Assembly: GCA_014240055.1 (NCBI GenBank)
Contig: JAAZXP010000057.1
Location: 1-5,665, forward strand
Direction of reading: 5' to 3'
From: Methanobacteriota archaeon
Lineage (GTDB): Archaea > Thermoplasmatota > Poseidoniia > MGIII > CG-Epi1
DNA length: 5,665 nucleotides
In this document: positions 1-5,446 of the stretch, in pieces
How positions within the stretch are numbered: the stretch's first letter is position 1
Layout of the letters: each line of letters begins with the position of its first letter
Translations under genes and position numbers: made by a program
The notes under the pieces: generated by a model
Database searches by the model: none
What the model was told of the DNA's origin: nothing
Seen by the model: only the letters and a program-made list of their open reading frames with translations

Positions 1-38
1 AACGGCTCCATAAATACATTCTCGGTTCATAGTAGAAG

Positions 39-46
39 TTTTAAAC
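39..46 (+). promoter_or_regulatory. TATA box for the tandem tRNA genes
   Basis: The sequence TTTTAAAC is centred about 28 nt upstream of the mature 5' end of the first tRNA, where an archaeal TATA box for a stable-RNA gene is expected. It is preceded by the purine-rich AGAAG (34-38), which could act as a BRE. No second TATA box fits between the two tRNAs, so one promoter probably serves both. Placement is inferred from spacing and composition only. Confidence 0.5.
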
Positions 47-70
47 TATACTTTAGTGGAATATTTCCAT

Positions 71-147
71 GCCGCTGTAGCTCAGTAGGTCAGAGCATCC
101 GGCTGTTAACCGGACGGTCATCGGTTCGAATCCGATCAGCGGCGCCA
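71..147 (+). tRNA. tRNA-Asn (GTT)
   Basis: A complete cloverleaf can be drawn by hand. The 7-bp acceptor stem is 71-77 with 137-143, the D stem 80-83 with 93-96, the anticodon stem 98-102 with 110-114 around loop CTGTTAA, and the T stem 120-124 with 132-136 around TTCGAAT. All stems are fully Watson-Crick. The anticodon GTT is at 105-107 and reads AAC/AAU. The discriminator is G144, the usual base for tRNA-Asn, and CCA is encoded at 145-147. There is no intron. It is the first of two tRNAs separated by only 3 nt, so the pair is probably co-transcribed. Confidence 0.97.
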
Positions 148-150
148 CTG

Positions 151-227
151 GGGCCCGTAGCTTAGTCTGGTGGAGCTCCCGGCTCATAACCGGGCGGTCG
201 TCGGTTCAAATCCGGCCGGGCCCACCA
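151..227 (+). tRNA. tRNA with CAT anticodon, probably tRNA-Ile2 (else elongator Met)
   Basis: Cloverleaf: acceptor 151-157 with 217-223 (seven GC pairs), D stem 160-163 with 173-176 (one UG pair), anticodon stem 178-182 with 190-194 around CTCATAA, T stem 200-204 with 212-216 (one UG pair) around TTCAAAT, discriminator A224, encoded CCA 225-227. The anticodon CAT (185-187) fits initiator Met, elongator Met or Ile2, whose C34 is changed to agmatidine by TiaS in archaea. An initiator is unlikely: it would have A1-U72 and three GC pairs G29-G31 with C39-C41, but here the pair is G1-C72 and the stem is CCCGG/CCGGG. The acceptor GGGCCCG/CGGGCCC resembles archaeal isoleucine tRNAs as I recall them, rather than the GCCGGG-type elongator Met. 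The tRNA call is secure; the amino acid is inferred. The 3' end is antisense to the end of the sugar kinase gene. Confidence 0.93.
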
Positions 228-1111
228 CTAAGACTTCTAAATCTTCTCTCAACTTCTTCTTTTTCAACGTTCATAATACTTTCAGTACCAAAGCCTTCTA
301 CAGTAATTGAGGCTACTGCAGAGCCATAGTTCATAGCTATAATCAAATTTTCTTCATTGATATTGTCTACTCCAGAAAGATATCCCATAGCAGCTCCAGC
401 AAAACTATCGCCTGCACCAGTTGGGTCAACAAAACTACTAACTTTGAAAGCCGGTAAGTGTTTAGTAATTTCGGATGAATACAGCGAAGAACCATGTTCA
501 CCCCTCTTGATAATTACATATTTAGGTCCTTTACTCAGAAGTTTTCTTCCAGCCTCATCTAAATTGTCTTTCCCTGAGTAAAGTTGTGCTTCAGCATCAT
601 TAATGAATAATAAATCGACCTGTTTTACAACTTCTTCTAATTTTTCTTTAGCAATATCAATCCAAAGGTTCATGGTATCCATGGCAATTAAACTCGAATT
701 AATCTGTTTTAGAATTTTAGATTGGATATTTGGATCATTATTACAAAGTAATACTAGTTTAGACTCTTTCTGTTCGGAAGATATTTCCCAATCATAATGA
801 TCATTGATTTGAAAATCAGTTTCATGAGTTATGGCCTGAGACATGTCTCCAGTATACTCACCTGACCAATGAAAGGTAGGATAATCTAGAGTTTTTACAG
901 ACTGAGTATTTATTTTATGGTTTTCGATCTTCTCCATTATTGTTTTTGGAAAGTCATTTCCAATTGCAGCCACTAATGCCGTATCAGTAAAGATACTAGA
1001 AGAAATACTAGAATAAATTCCAGCACCTCCCACTATGCCTTTTTCACTTTTATGAGGTGTTTTAAGGTCATCCAGAGCTAATACACCTGCAACTAATAGT
1101 TTTGATGTCAC
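206..1111 (-). CDS. PfkB/ribokinase-family sugar kinase
   Basis: This is a 301-residue cytosolic kinase predicted to move the ATP gamma-phosphate to a sugar or nucleoside hydroxyl; its substrate is unknown. Family marks are the N-terminal VGGAGIYSS (27-35), the central TFHWSGEY (79-86), DTMNLWI (145-151), NDAEA (171-175), VIIKRGEHG (199-207), and the C-terminal PfkB signature DPTGAGDSFAGA (229-240) with D235 as the expected catalytic base in the GAGD anion hole. The central and DTMN motifs resemble a PfkB subgroup known in several bacterial phyla and usually annotated only as sugar kinase. Length is normal. The start is GTG at 1111-1109, preceded by GAGGTGA (1121-1115), a good Shine-Dalgarno match with a short spacer. 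The TGA stop (208-206) falls in the tRNA T-loop, so residues 296-301 (GGPGRI) are antisense to the tRNA and are probably a non-conserved tail. It is divergent from the flippase gene. Confidence 0.92.
   Translation of the reverse strand: MTSKLLVAGVLALDDLKTPHKSEKGIVGGAGIYSSISSSIFTDTALVAAIGNDFPKTIMEKIENHKINTQSVKTLDYPTFHWSGEYTGDMSQAITHETDFQINDHYDWEISSEQKESKLVLLCNNDPNIQSKILKQINSSLIAMDTMNLWIDIAKEKLEEVVKQVDLLFINDAEAQLYSGKDNLDEAGRKLLSKGPKYVIIKRGEHGSSLYSSEITKHLPAFKVSSFVDPTGAGDSFAGAAMGYLSGVDNINEENLIIAMNYGSAVASITVEGFGTESIMNVEKEEVERRFRSLSGGPGRI
254..264 (+). terminator. possible oligo-U terminator of the tRNA pair
   Basis: A T-rich tract, TTCTTCTTTTT, begins 27 nt after the CCA of the second tRNA. Archaeal RNA polymerase can stop at such U-rich tracts without a hairpin. 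The tract lies antisense inside the sugar kinase gene, where it encodes Lys/Glu-rich residues, so it may be coincidental. Confidence 0.25.
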
Positions 1112-1133
1112 AATTCACCTCAAGAGGACTGGC

Positions 1134-1140
1134 TTTAAAT
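1134..1140. promoter_or_regulatory. shared bidirectional TATA element, kinase/flippase
   Basis: TTTAAA (1134-1139) is a perfect palindrome centred at 1136.5. It is exactly 25.5 nt from the first base of the minus-strand GTG start (1111) and 25.5 nt from the plus-strand ATG start (1162). Archaeal TATA boxes sit about 25 nt before the transcription start, so transcripts in both directions would begin at or next to the start codon. No clear BRE flanks either side. The kinase side also carries a Shine-Dalgarno sequence, which would be left out of a leaderless message, so a second kinase promoter further inside the flippase gene is possible (for example the AT-rich ATTAATT near 1163-1157 on the minus strand). 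Confidence 0.5.
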
Positions 1141-1161
1141 CCCAAGCACTGTGCGCAATTA

Positions 1162-2682
1162 ATGGCGACTTCCCGCAAAATAGCTCTACTTTTTGGTGTT
1201 GAGAATATTAACGCAATAGTAGGTTGGGTTGCACTTTTGTTTGTAGCAAGACATATGGGAGCCTCAGCTCTTGGTGAGTTTAGCTATGCCATGAGTCTAA
1301 TTGGCGGTTTCACTTTCTTAGCTTTTTTTGGATTCCGAATGGCGCACGTCAAGAGGATCAGTGAGGGTTTAGATTTAGGTAAATGCATAGGTACTTTTCT
1401 TTCGATACGTTTATTTTTAATTTCGTTAATGTTGGCAGTATTTGCAATATTTTATTGGTATTGGACGGATTATTTAGAAAAACAATTTTATGATATTAAT
1501 ACTCCTGGACTTTTATTTGTAGTAATAATATATTATATTGTTTTTCTTTTAACCGGTGTACTTACAGCTACTTTTAGTGGATTAAAACAAAGTGCCAGAG
1601 TTGCTATGCCTAGAATATTAGGGACATCAATGCGTTCGTTTTTATTCATAGGGACTGCAGTCATGGGTTGGGGAGTAATATGGCTGGCAGTCTCAGAATT
1701 AGTAGGCATATTGATCATTGGTCTAATCTCGTTATGGTATTTTAGGGATTATCCAATATCGAAACCAGATAAACCCACTTTTGATTCTTACAAAATTTAT
1801 GCATTTCCTGTTGCAGCTGCGTCTATTTTTGGAATTTTCAAAAAATATATAGATAAAATATTCATTGGAGTTTTTTGGGCCGCGACAGATGTGGGATTGT
1901 ATTTTGCAGTTCAACGTATTGCATTATTCATAGGCACTATGGCTTTAGCTATTGAGGAAATGTTACTCCCTTCTGTATCTAAATTACATTCTAATAAGTC
2001 AAAGGATGAGATTAAATCGTTGGTTTATGATGCTGAAAAATATGTTGCAATGGTTTGCATACCTATTGTTGCGATGACTGTAGTCTGGTCTAATGAAATC
2101 ATTTTTGTTTTTATTAGCCGGGAATTTTTGCCTGCAGCCCGAATACTTCAGATATTAGTTTTAGCCTCTCTTATTCGAGTGGTAAATCGTCCTTGGTCAG
2201 TTGCACTAAGGGGTTCTGATAGGCCCGATTTGACTTCAGCGATCAATATATTTTCTTCGATTACTAGTGTAATATTGATGCTTATTTTAGTCCCTAAAGA
2301 AATACCTCATTTGGGGCTTGAAAATTTACCGGGCTTAGGTGGAGAAGGTGCAGCTATAGCTGTTTTAATTTCTGAATTAATTATGGCTATATCTCTTAGA
2401 TTTTTGTGTTATTCTTATCTTGAAATGAGGCCTCAGGTTAATTTCTTTGTGCAAATTTTCTTTGCAATAATTGTTGGCTTAATAATGTGGCAAATTCAGA
2501 TAAATCTAGATATAGATCGTTGGTATGAGTTATTCTTTTTCTCAGCAATGGGTGGTTTCCTCTATGTTTCATTTTTAGCTACCGTCGGAGCATTTACATT
2601 AAATGATTTCAACTTCTTTTGGAATACAATGAATCCCAAAGCTATGACTAGTTATGTGAGTGAAGAACTAAAGAGGAAATAA
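1162..2682 (+). CDS. polysaccharide/lipid-linked oligosaccharide flippase (MOP superfamily)
   Basis: A 506-residue polytopic membrane protein of the Wzx/PST branch of the MOP exporters, predicted to flip a lipid-linked glycan across the membrane. Visible marks: a first membrane segment starting within ten residues of the start (ALLFGVENINAIVGWVALLF), then ARHMGASALGEFSYAMSL, a typical family opening (family form: AR.lG...lG.y..a.sl). A mid-protein stretch KKYIDKIFIGVFWAATDVG followed by LYFAVQRIALF matches the repeated second-half motif, and a charged loop follows LLPSVSKL. About 12-14 hydrophobic segments can be counted by eye. I chose ATG 1162 over the upstream TTG 1102 and ATG 1105. The upstream starts overlap the divergent kinase gene, add 20 non-hydrophobic residues and have no ribosome site, while 1162 lies 25 nt from a TATA element, as a leaderless mRNA would. 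The next gene overlaps its stop by one base. A role in protein glycosylation or surface glycan export is inferred; the substrate cannot be told. Confidence 0.88.
   Translation: MATSRKIALLFGVENINAIVGWVALLFVARHMGASALGEFSYAMSLIGGFTFLAFFGFRMAHVKRISEGLDLGKCIGTFLSIRLFLISLMLAVFAIFYWYWTDYLEKQFYDINTPGLLFVVIIYYIVFLLTGVLTATFSGLKQSARVAMPRILGTSMRSFLFIGTAVMGWGVIWLAVSELVGILIIGLISLWYFRDYPISKPDKPTFDSYKIYAFPVAAASIFGIFKKYIDKIFIGVFWAATDVGLYFAVQRIALFIGTMALAIEEMLLPSVSKLHSNKSKDEIKSLVYDAEKYVAMVCIPIVAMTVVWSNEIIFVFISREFLPAARILQILVLASLIRVVNRPWSVALRGSDRPDLTSAINIFSSITSVILMLILVPKEIPHLGLENLPGLGGEGAAIAVLISELIMAISLRFLCYSYLEMRPQVNFFVQIFFAIIVGLIMWQIQINLDIDRWYELFFFSAMGGFLYVSFLATVGAFTLNDFNFFWNTMNPKAMTSYVSEELKRK
2673..2677 (+). 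promoter_or_regulatory. Shine-Dalgarno site for the small zinc-ribbon gene
   Basis: GAGGA lies in the last codons of the flippase gene, 4 nt before the ATG at 2682. It is one of the few convincing ribosome binding sites in the window. Internal operon genes cannot be leaderless, so its presence exactly here supports the short reading frame as a real gene. Confidence 0.6.
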
Positions 2683-2855
2683 TGCTATTCACAATTGGCT
2701 TAGTGGTATTTTTTGTTCTTGTAATAGTCGGTATTTTTCTTTATCAGAAAATTTACAATCCAGGTCGTCTTTGCAACATTTGCTATCGTGTTGTACCTGA
2801 TTTAGCTCCACAATGTCCATTTTGTGATAATGAGCTAAAATGGGATAAAAACTAA
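2682..2855 (+). CDS. 57-aa membrane-anchored zinc-ribbon protein
   Basis: A small gene that overlaps the flippase stop in the form TAATG (A2682 is shared), so the two are probably translationally coupled. The product has a single hydrophobic segment (about residues 3-21, LFTIGLVVFFVLVIVGIFLY), followed by a basic stretch and a C-terminal two-knuckle zinc ribbon: C31-x2-C34 and C45-x2-C48 (CNIC and CPFC) with ten residues between. By the positive-inside rule (K23, R29) the ribbon should face the cytoplasm. It ends WDKN. Evidence that it is real: a Shine-Dalgarno site at 2673, one-base overlap with the upstream gene, two intact CxxC pairs, and a terminator-like inverted repeat at its stop. I do not recognise a named family. 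It may stabilise or regulate the flippase or act as a membrane adaptor, but that is only inferred from position. The stop overlaps the stop of the convergent DUF2085 gene. Confidence 0.8.
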   Translation: MLFTIGLVVFFVLVIVGIFLYQKIYNPGRLCNICYRVVPDLAPQCPFCDNELKWDKN

Positions 2856-2867
2856 TATTTTTTATCC
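2843..2867. terminator. bidirectional terminator, inverted repeat with both stop codons in its loop
   Basis: GGATAAAAA (2843-2851) is perfectly complementary to TTTTTATCC (2859-2867), giving a 9-bp stem with a 7-nt loop (2852-2858). Read on the plus strand the right arm gives six Ts (2858-2863) directly after the zinc-ribbon gene stop. On the minus strand the left arm gives five Ts (2851-2847) directly after the DUF2085 stop. Oligo-U tracts are the known core of archaeal termination, so this element should end both convergent transcripts. The weak AT stem may matter less than the U runs. Confidence 0.65.
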
Positions 2868-3382
2868 AATGAGTCTGCAATGATTTTTAGGGCAATTCCA
2901 GTTACAGCTCCTGCAATTAATCCAGTTACTACTCTTCGAATATTCGTTGATTCATAATCTGTAAAGAGTTGTATTGTTCCATCCAGCCCAATTGGGGTAA
3001 GTGCCAGAATTATCAGCGGTAATGTCAATTCAATTCTTCTTCCTAAGCTGAATACAAATCCAAATGTTAAACCTGCAAAAACACCAAGGTCTCTTGCACA
3101 AAACGGCATTTGGTTGCCATTATATTCATAAGATCTATGGGAGAGTTGATGGCAATTTACATCTCCAGAATAATATGCTAATTTAGATAGCGGATTCATT
3201 TTCTGTATTACTTCTTTATTATCATAAATACCAACACTTCCGCTCAAATCACCAGTTTCACCACTACCGATCATTAGTGGAGAAGCGAGAATTAGTAAAG
3301 TCCAAACACTAGTTAGTGATAGAAAAATTTTATTCCATCTACCTAGTGTATTCCATTTTTTAGTAAATTGCCAAGATGACAT
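2852..3382 (-). CDS. DUF2085 family membrane protein
   Basis: A 176-residue integral membrane protein of the DUF2085 family, whose function is not established. Conserved marks: C77-H78-Q79 with nearby H82 and R83, Q91-M-P93-F-C95-A-R97 followed by G100, D134-G-x2-Q138, and N147-x-R149-R150-x2-T153-G154. Membrane segments are at about 19-38, 98-112, 119-133 and 150-168. The loop from 39 to 96, which holds the CHQ and CAR motifs, is long and mostly polar. The Cys/His pattern suggests a metal or redox site near the membrane, but this is inference. Position 98 is Asp where many relatives have a second Cys (CARC). The start ATG is 3 nt after the stop of the upstream 401-residue gene, with no strong ribosome site, so the two form an operon and reinitiation is likely. 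The TAG stop overlaps the convergent zinc-ribbon gene stop by 4 nt. Confidence 0.85.
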   Translation of the reverse strand: MSSWQFTKKWNTLGRWNKIFLSLTSVWTLLILASPLMIGSGETGDLSGSVGIYDNKEVIQKMNPLSKLAYYSGDVNCHQLSHRSYEYNGNQMPFCARDLGVFAGLTFGFVFSLGRRIELTLPLIILALTPIGLDGTIQLFTDYESTNIRRVVTGLIAGAVTGIALKIIADSLDKKY

Positions 3383-3385
3383 ATT

Positions 3386-4591
3386 CTATGCCCTGTCAAA
3401 TTTTTCTCTATCAATCAATAACAATGATAGGGCTACAACTGAAAGTATACTTCCTATTAAGAATCCATAACTTATTACTCCACATAGGCATCCAATCACG
3501 GCCATCCTGAAATTTTGTTGAAGTAATGCTGCAGAACTCCCCATTAATGCAATAATCGAGGCTACAATGAAAATGGGAGATAGTGCATAATTTGGAGGCC
3601 ATGGTTCAGCGACATCTTTTCGTTGGTCTATACTTTTGTTTATTCCCCCTTCTTCTAGTTCAACTTCCAGTATATTTGTCCCCTCAGAACGTATATTTAT
3701 CCAAACACTTAGATCGCCATACCCTTCCATTGTAAATTTAATTTCAACTTGATCACCAATTAAATCATATAAGAAATATTTACCTTGAGCATTAGTAACT
3801 GTTTTTTTATCATCAGCTTCAATTTTAACGCCCTCTAGTGAATTGCCATTAACATCAATAATAGTTCCATGGACTGAAGATAATCCCTCACTACTCCATT
3901 GAGTTTCTTGATTGTTCCACTTGACTCCGTATGCAATTCCTGATAAAATCCCTAAAACAAACACAATAGAGAGTAAAATACCAGCCCATTGTGCGGCAGT
4001 TTTCGGTTTTTCATTTAAATTATTAAGGTTATCCCAACGATAAGCTTCTTTCAAATTACTAAAGACAAAAGAGAGGGGTTGTTCTTTTTGTAATGTTGAG
4101 CCAGTTGGATCTAAAGTTGTATCGCTCCGAGTTTTCCCAGATGCCCAACTTCTAATTTCGGTTCTTAACCAGTTATTTGCTTCTGGTGTGAATTTATATG
4201 TTTTACGTATGTACGCAACAGTTTGTTTTTCTACTTGCGTATAATCGTCATAATCTTTTATTTTATGAAATAATTGTTTACTTCCTTCTAAAGTTATTTC
4301 TTCTTTCTTAGAAGTTAGTTCAGCCGCAACTTCCAATAATTCGCGATCATATTTCTTACCGTTTATAATTTTGAAAATATCATCATTTTTGTTTATGTTC
4401 AATTTTTCTTGGATATTTGTTCCGATTTTACTCCCCAAATCGGTTATTTTATTCTTTATACTAGTTACGACATTAGTGTTCTGAACTTTGAATGATGTGT
4501 CACACATTGGACAGATTACATTCTTTCCCTCATCTTTGTTTGTGTTGAAAACGTTGTAGCAAGTTGTACAGCGCACTTTCATATCTGCCAT
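3386..4591 (-). CDS. zinc-ribbon, membrane, carboxypeptidase-regulatory-like domain protein (401 aa)
   Basis: First gene of a two-gene operon with DUF2085. Domains in order: an N-terminal zinc ribbon with C8-x2-C11 and C27-x2-C30 (1-36); a polar, helix-rich region of unknown family (about 42-195), containing YTQVEKQTVAYIRKTYKFT at 117-135; a membrane segment (about 202-224); a beta-rich domain (238-312) with the carboxypeptidase regulatory-like pattern, HGTIIDVNGNSLEGVKIE, then TVTNAQGKYFLYDL and VEIKFTMEGYGD; then hydrophobic stretches at about 334-357 and 363-394, the latter perhaps two segments. The likely topology puts the ribbon and helical region inside the cell and the beta domain outside. 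The start ATG 4591 has no Shine-Dalgarno site but lies about 25 nt from a TATA-like element; M4 (ATG 4582) is an alternative. I do not recognise a named family. It could be a sensor or scaffold linking outside to inside, but no catalytic motif is visible. Confidence 0.87.
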   Translation of the reverse strand: MADMKVRCTTCYNVFNTNKDEGKNVICPMCDTSFKVQNTNVVTSIKNKITDLGSKIGTNIQEKLNINKNDDIFKIINGKKYDRELLEVAAELTSKKEEITLEGSKQLFHKIKDYDDYTQVEKQTVAYIRKTYKFTPEANNWLRTEIRSWASGKTRSDTTLDPTGSTLQKEQPLSFVFSNLKEAYRWDNLNNLNEKPKTAAQWAGILLSIVFVLGILSGIAYGVKWNNQETQWSSEGLSSVHGTIIDVNGNSLEGVKIEADDKKTVTNAQGKYFLYDLIGDQVEIKFTMEGYGDLSVWINIRSEGTNILEVELEEGGINKSIDQRKDVAEPWPPNYALSPIFIVASIIALMGSSAALLQQNFRMAVIGCLCGVISYGFLIGSILSVVALSLLLIDREKFDRA

Positions 4592-4610
4592 TAGGTGATA
4601 CTCCCCCGTC

Positions 4611-4623
4611 GGTTAAATAAACC
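4611..4623. promoter_or_regulatory. shared bidirectional TATA element, 401-aa gene/uppP
   Basis: The 13-nt GGTTAAATAAACC is a near palindrome with GGTT/AACC arms. Its AT core (TTAAATAA on plus, TTTATTTAA on minus) is about 24 nt before the plus-strand ATG at 4640 and about 25 nt before the minus-strand ATG at 4591. Neither start has a Shine-Dalgarno site next to it, which fits two leaderless messages from one TATA element. It repeats the arrangement at 1134-1140. Confidence 0.55.
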
Positions 4624-4639
4624 TGACGATTGGGCAATT

Positions 4640-5446
4640 ATGGAATGGTGGTTGGCTGTGCTTCTAGGCATATTGCAAGGTGTGACTGAATGGCTCCCTA
4701 TTAGCAGTAGTGGACATTTGGCAATATTTCAATTCTATTTCAATGAAGAACCTCCTATTCTTTTTGATATAATTTTACATTTAGGCTCACTTTGTGTTAT
4801 TTTCTACATCATGCGCGAGGAGATTAGGGAAGTTTTTCTAGTATTGCCTAGTATTTTTGATTATAAAAATTATCATAATCTTAAAGGATATGAACGAATG
4901 CTAATGATGGTTGTTTTAGCTTCAATTCCAACTGCAATTATTGGTTTTACTTTTGATAGTACGATTATAGGTGATTTCTATAGCGAAATGCATTTAGTTG
5001 GCGGATGCTTAATTTTCACAGGTGTTTTAATTTGGGTTAGTAAGGATTATGATGGTAAAAAACAGATTGATGATTTCAAATTTTCTAATGCTTTAGTTGT
5101 TGGTTTTTTCCAAGGCTTAGCTATACTTCCTGGTGTTTCCCGTTCAGGTTCGACTATTGCAATTTCTAAAATATTGGGAATGGATCCTGTTAAAGCAGCT
5201 AGGTTGTCTTTTCTTTTGTTTATACCTGCCATTATGGGCGCGACACTTCTTAAGATAGGTGAAATTGATGAAACTGTAGATGAGGTGGGAATTCTTGCTT
5301 TAAGTTTAGGATTTATTAGCTCAGCAATAACAAGTTATTTTGCAGTAAGTGCTTTATTAAAACTAATTAAGCAACAGAAATTCCATTATTTCACACCTTA
5401 TTGTATTATTCTTGGTATGTTTTTGATATATACTAGTTTATTCTAA
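4640..5446 (+). CDS. uppP: undecaprenyl-diphosphatase (UppP/BacA family)
   Basis: A 268-residue integral membrane phosphatase of the BacA/UppP family. In bacteria it converts undecaprenyl diphosphate to the monophosphate, recycling the glycan carrier at the outer membrane face and giving bacitracin resistance. In an archaeon the substrate would presumably be a dolichol-type polyprenyl diphosphate. Both family motifs are intact: the N-terminal GILQGVTEWLPISSSGHL (10-27) with Q13, E17, S22-S24 and H26, and the second-half LPGVSRSGSTI (163-173) with R168, the counterpart of the essential arginine. A PxxAARLSFLLFIP stretch follows, as is usual. I chose ATG 4640 because MEWWLAVLLGILQG matches the family's usual N-terminus. 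The GTG at 4595 would add 15 polar residues and lies upstream of the TATA element. The gene is divergent from the 401-aa gene, and its stop overlaps a convergent frame by 9 nt. Confidence 0.95.
   Translation: MEWWLAVLLGILQGVTEWLPISSSGHLAIFQFYFNEEPPILFDIILHLGSLCVIFYIMREEIREVFLVLPSIFDYKNYHNLKGYERMLMMVVLASIPTAIIGFTFDSTIIGDFYSEMHLVGGCLIFTGVLIWVSKDYDGKKQIDDFKFSNALVVGFFQGLAILPGVSRSGSTIAISKILGMDPVKAARLSFLLFIPAIMGATLLKIGEIDETVDEVGILALSLGFISSAITSYFAVSALLKLIKQQKFHYFTPYCIILGMFLIYTSLF

Noticed and set aside
1..30. A minus-strand frame starting ATG at 30-28 (MNRECIYGAV) and open to the left edge
   Set aside because: Only ten codons are visible, there is no ribosome site, and the nearest AT-rich element is closer than 25 nt. 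It may be the start of a neighbouring gene, but the window cannot show it.
1102..1161. Upstream TTG/ATG starts (1102, 1105) for the flippase
   Set aside because: They overlap the divergent kinase start, have no ribosome site, and add a polar extension before the first membrane segment; ATG 1162 fits the TATA spacing better.
2689..2880. Minus-strand 63-codon frame opposite the small zinc-ribbon gene
   Set aside because: It overlaps both the zinc-ribbon gene and the DUF2085 gene, and its product shows no domain pattern; it is a shadow frame.
4593..4599. AGGTGAT on the plus strand, like a Shine-Dalgarno site
   Set aside because: It lies about 40 nt before ATG 4640 and upstream of the TATA element, so it would not be in the uppP message at a usable distance.
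4595..4639. GTG start for uppP at 4595
   Set aside because: It adds 15 residues not expected for the family and would place the TATA element inside the coding region; ATG 4640 gives the usual N-terminus.
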